From Streptomyces canus (GTDB taxonomy: Bacteria > Actinomycetota > Actinomycetes > Streptomycetales > Streptomycetaceae), in the NCBI RefSeq assembly GCF_030816965.1, contig NZ_JAUSYQ010000002.1, positions 6,686,001-6,750,000 of the forward strand: a DNA stretch of 64,000 nucleotides, written 5' to 3'. How positions within the stretch are numbered: the stretch's first letter is position 1; every line of letters begins with the position of its first letter. The notes beneath the pieces were generated by a model that was given only the letters and a program-made list of their open reading frames with translations, had not been told where the DNA came from and did no database searches. Position numbers and translations under genes: made by a program. This document shows positions 61,774 through 64,000 of this stretch, one piece after another.

Positions 61774-64000
61774 TTACTGACAGGCCTCGCAGGACTCGGG
61801 GTTTTCCAGGGAGCAGGCGACCGCGTCTTCGGGGGCCGGCTGCTGAACGGGGACCGTCGCCTGTGCGGCGCGGGCGATACGGGTCGCCGGGCGCGAGCGC
61901 AGGTAGTACGTCGTCTTCAGCCCGGACTTCCAGGCGTACGCGTACATCGAGGAGAGCTTGCCGATGGTCGGCGTCTCCAGGAAGAGGTTCAGGGACTGGG
62001 ACTGGTCGAGGAACGGCGTCCGCGCCGCGGCCATGTCGATCAGACCGCGCTGCGGGATCTCCCACGCCGTGCGGTACAGCGCCCGTACGTCCTCGGGGAT
62101 CCACGCGAAGTCCTGCACCGAGCCGTTCGAGTCCCGCAGCGCCTCACGGGTGCGGGCGTCCCACACGCCGAGCTTCTTCAACTCGGCCACCAGGTACGAG
62201 TTGACCTGGAGGAACTCCCCGGACAGCGTCTCGCGCTTGAACAGGTTGGAGACCTGCGGCTCGATGCACTCGTACACACCGGCGATCGACGCGATGGTGG
62301 CGGTGGGCGCGATGGCGAGGAGCAGGGAGTTGCGCAGTCCGGTGACGGCGATACGGTCGCGCAGGGCCGCCCACCGTTCGGGCCAGGTGAGTTCGACGCC
62401 GTAGTGGTCGGGGTGCAGGACGCCCTGGGCGGTACGGGTCTTCTCCCAGGCCGGCAGCGGGCCGCCCCGCTCGGCGAGGTCGGCGGAGGCCTCGTAGGCG
62501 GCGAGCATGACGCGCTCGGCGATCCGGGTGGAGAGTTCCTTGGCCTCGGGGGAGTCGAAGGGCAGCCGCAGCTTGAAGAAGACGTCCTGGAGGCCCATCG
62601 CGCCAAGGCCGACGGGGCGCCACTTGGCGTTGGACCGCCCGGCCTGCTCGGTCGGGTAGAAGTTGATGTCGACGACCCGGTCGAGGAAGGTCACGGCGGT
62701 GCGGACGGTGGCGTCCAGCCGCTCCCAGTCGATGTCGTCACCGGTGACGAACGCGCCCAGGTTCACGGATCCCAGGTTGCACACCGCCGTCTCCCCGTCG
62801 TCCGTGACCTCCAGGATCTCCGTGCAGAGGTTGGAGGAGTGGACGACATGGCCCGGGGTGGCCGTCTGGTTGGCCGTGCGGTTGGCGGCGTCCTTGAAGG
62901 TCATCCAGCCGTTGCCGGTCTGCGCGAGGGTGCGCATCATGCGGCCGTAGAGGTCACGGGCCGGGATGGTCTTGCGCGCGAGGCCCTGCTCCTCGGCCTT
63001 CCGGTACGCGGCGTCGAACTCCTCGCCCCACAGATCGACCAGCTCGGGCACGTCGGCGGGGGAGAAGAGGGACCACTCGGCGTCCGCGTTCACCCGGCGC
63101 ATGAACTCGTCCGGGACCCAGTGCGCGAGGTTCAGGTTGTGCGTACGGCGGGCGTCCTCACCGGTGTTGTCCCTGAGCTCCAGGAACTCCTCGATGTCGG
63201 AGTGCCAGGTCTCCAGGTAGACCGCGGCCGCGCCCTTGCGGCGGCCTCCTTGGTTCACGGCGGCGACCGAGGCGTCCAGCGTCTTCAGGAACGGGACGAT
63301 GCCGTTGGAGTGTCCGTTGGTGCCGCGGATCAGCGAACCGCGGCTGCGGATACGGGAGTACGACAGACCGATGCCGCCGGCGTGCTTCGAGAGGTTGGCC
63401 ACCTGGTGGTAGCGGTCGTAGATGGAGTCGAGCTCGTCCTTCGGGGAGTCGAGGAGGTAGCAGGACGACATCTGGGGGTGCCGGGTGCCGGAGTTGAAGA
63501 GGGTGGGGGAGGAGGGGAGGTAGTCGAGACGGCTCATGAGCGCGTAGAGCGCGGCGACTTCGTCCAGTGCCCTGACCGTGTCGTCCTCGGCGAGGCCGGA
63601 CGCCACCCGGAGCAGGAAGTGCTGGGGTGTCTCGATCACCTTGCGGGTGAGGGGGTGCCTGAGGAGGTACCGGCTGTGGAGGGTCCGGAGACCGAAGTAG
63701 CCGAAGCGGTCGTCGGCGCCGGTGTCGACCAGGGCGTCGAGCCGCTCGGCGTGGACCCGCACGAACTCGGCGGTGCGGTCGGCGATGAGGCCCTCGCGGT
63801 GTCCGACGGCGACCGATCCGGTGAACGAGGTCACGCCCTGCGAGGCGGCCTCCGCGGCGATGGTGACGGTCAGCAGCCGGGCCGCCAGCCTGCTGTACGC
63901 GGGGTCCTCGGAGATGAGGCCGGCCGCCGCCTCGGTGGCCAGCTCGCGCAGCTCCACGTCCATTTCGGAGGAGGCACCCCGCGAGGACCGGCCGCGCAGC
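61774..64000 (-). CDS. nrdA: Class Ia ribonucleotide reductase large subunit, partial
   Basis: About 742 residues are visible; the gene extends beyond 64000, since the reading frame is open upstream of the internal ATG 63963 and the family has an N-terminal ATP cone. Seen are MSSCYLLDSP and SNLCTEILEV (active-site cysteines), NLGSVNLGAF, the barrel-end VGLGAMGLQDVFFKLRLPF and the C-terminal redox pair CEACQ. It reduces ribonucleoside diphosphates with nrdB. Regulation (NrdR boxes or a B12 riboswitch, known for this operon in Streptomyces) would be outside the window. Confidence 0.94.
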   Translation of the reverse strand, partial: LRGRSSRGASSEMDVELRELATEAAAGLISEDPAYSRLAARLLTVTIAAEAASQGVTSFTGSVAVGHREGLIADRTAEFVRVHAERLDALVDTGADDRFGYFGLRTLHSRYLLRHPLTRKVIETPQHFLLRVASGLAEDDTVRALDEVAALYALMSRLDYLPSSPTLFNSGTRHPQMSSCYLLDSPKDELDSIYDRYHQVANLSKHAGGIGLSYSRIRSRGSLIRGTNGHSNGIVPFLKTLDASVAAVNQGGRRKGAAAVYLETWHSDIEEFLELRDNTGEDARRTHNLNLAHWVPDEFMRRVNADAEWSLFSPADVPELVDLWGEEFDAAYRKAEEQGLARKTIPARDLYGRMMRTLAQTGNGWMTFKDAANRTANQTATPGHVVHSSNLCTEILEVTDDGETAVCNLGSVNLGAFVTGDDIDWERLDATVRTAVTFLDRVVDINFYPTEQAGRSNAKWRPVGLGAMGLQDVFFKLRLPFDSPEAKELSTRIAERVMLAAYEASADLAERGGPLPAWEKTRTAQGVLHPDHYGVELTWPERWAALRDRIAVTGLRNSLLLAIAPTATIASIAGVYECIEPQVSNLFKRETLSGEFLQVNSYLVAELKKLGVWDARTREALRDSNGSVQDFAWIPEDVRALYRTAWEIPQRGLIDMAAARTPFLDQSQSLNLFLETPTIGKLSSMYAYAWKSGLKTTYYLRSRPATRIARAAQATVPVQQPAPEDAVACSLENPESCEACQ

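Overview
The window is a high-GC chromosomal segment of a Streptomyces. The evidence is the strong codon bias, WhiB-like and SigR/RsrA regulators, class Ia nrdAB, GTG/TTG starts, small palindromic repeats typical of the genus, and gene order that I recall from the S. coelicolor SCO5180-SCO5226 region. No transposase, integrase, prophage, CRISPR array or intact secondary-metabolite cluster is visible. The interest lies in core genes, their regulation and local gene decay.

Layout. 1-5500 (minus): two tandem secreted tripeptidyl-aminopeptidase-like lipoproteins (the first runs off the left edge) and a large flippase-like membrane protein with an embedded kinase-like domain. 5669-19501: a DNA-repair block with an alkyltransferase-like protein, adnA, adnB, an M20 peptidase, nudC, a methyltransferase, mycoredoxin and uvrD2. 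As given, adnB and the M20 gene each carry one extra base that breaks the frame. 19500-23610: the wblC (whiB7) antibiotic-response regulator behind a roughly 600-nt leader with a small ORF and an intrinsic terminator, then an ABC1 kinase and a ThiF-like protein. The order of 5669-36868 follows the mycobacterial Rv3204-Rv3193c neighbourhood.

23842-36868: a YgjP-like metalloprotease, a TerD-AIM24 fusion with two further AIM24 genes, NUDIX, DUF2342, NAD-epimerase, moaE, a PDZ/Lon-like secreted protease and a UPF0182 membrane protein. 36923-39182: two identical initiator tRNA genes flank a Sel1-repeat gene. 39232-42052: an SsuABC/TauABC-type importer. 42208-48567: a Fur-family regulator, CBS protein, HisN-type phosphatase, TetR, SMR exporter, rsgA, aroA and an M50 protease. 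48618-51360: an SRAP (HMCES-like) DNA-protein crosslink protein carrying a repeat insertion, a hydrolase, and sigR-rsrA with a textbook SigR promoter.

51476-64000: an HD-GYP protein translationally coupled to a degenerate partner, a TPR protein, peptide deformylase, a badly decayed cytochrome P450 that matches CYP170A1 (albaflavenone synthase), an AraC/GlxA-type regulator, a small membrane protein, a lipoprotein, a sedolisin (S53) protease and nrdB-nrdA (nrdA runs off the right edge).

Shared themes are thiol-oxidative stress (SigR promoters in front of both mrx1 and sigR), DNA repair (AdnAB, UvrD2, ATL, SRAP, ribonucleotide reductase) and antibiotic stress (wblC). The most notable observations are the CYP170A1 remnant with no terpene synthase beside it, the wblC attenuator layout, the two frame-breaking insertions, and a repeat unit that has become part of the SRAP protein.
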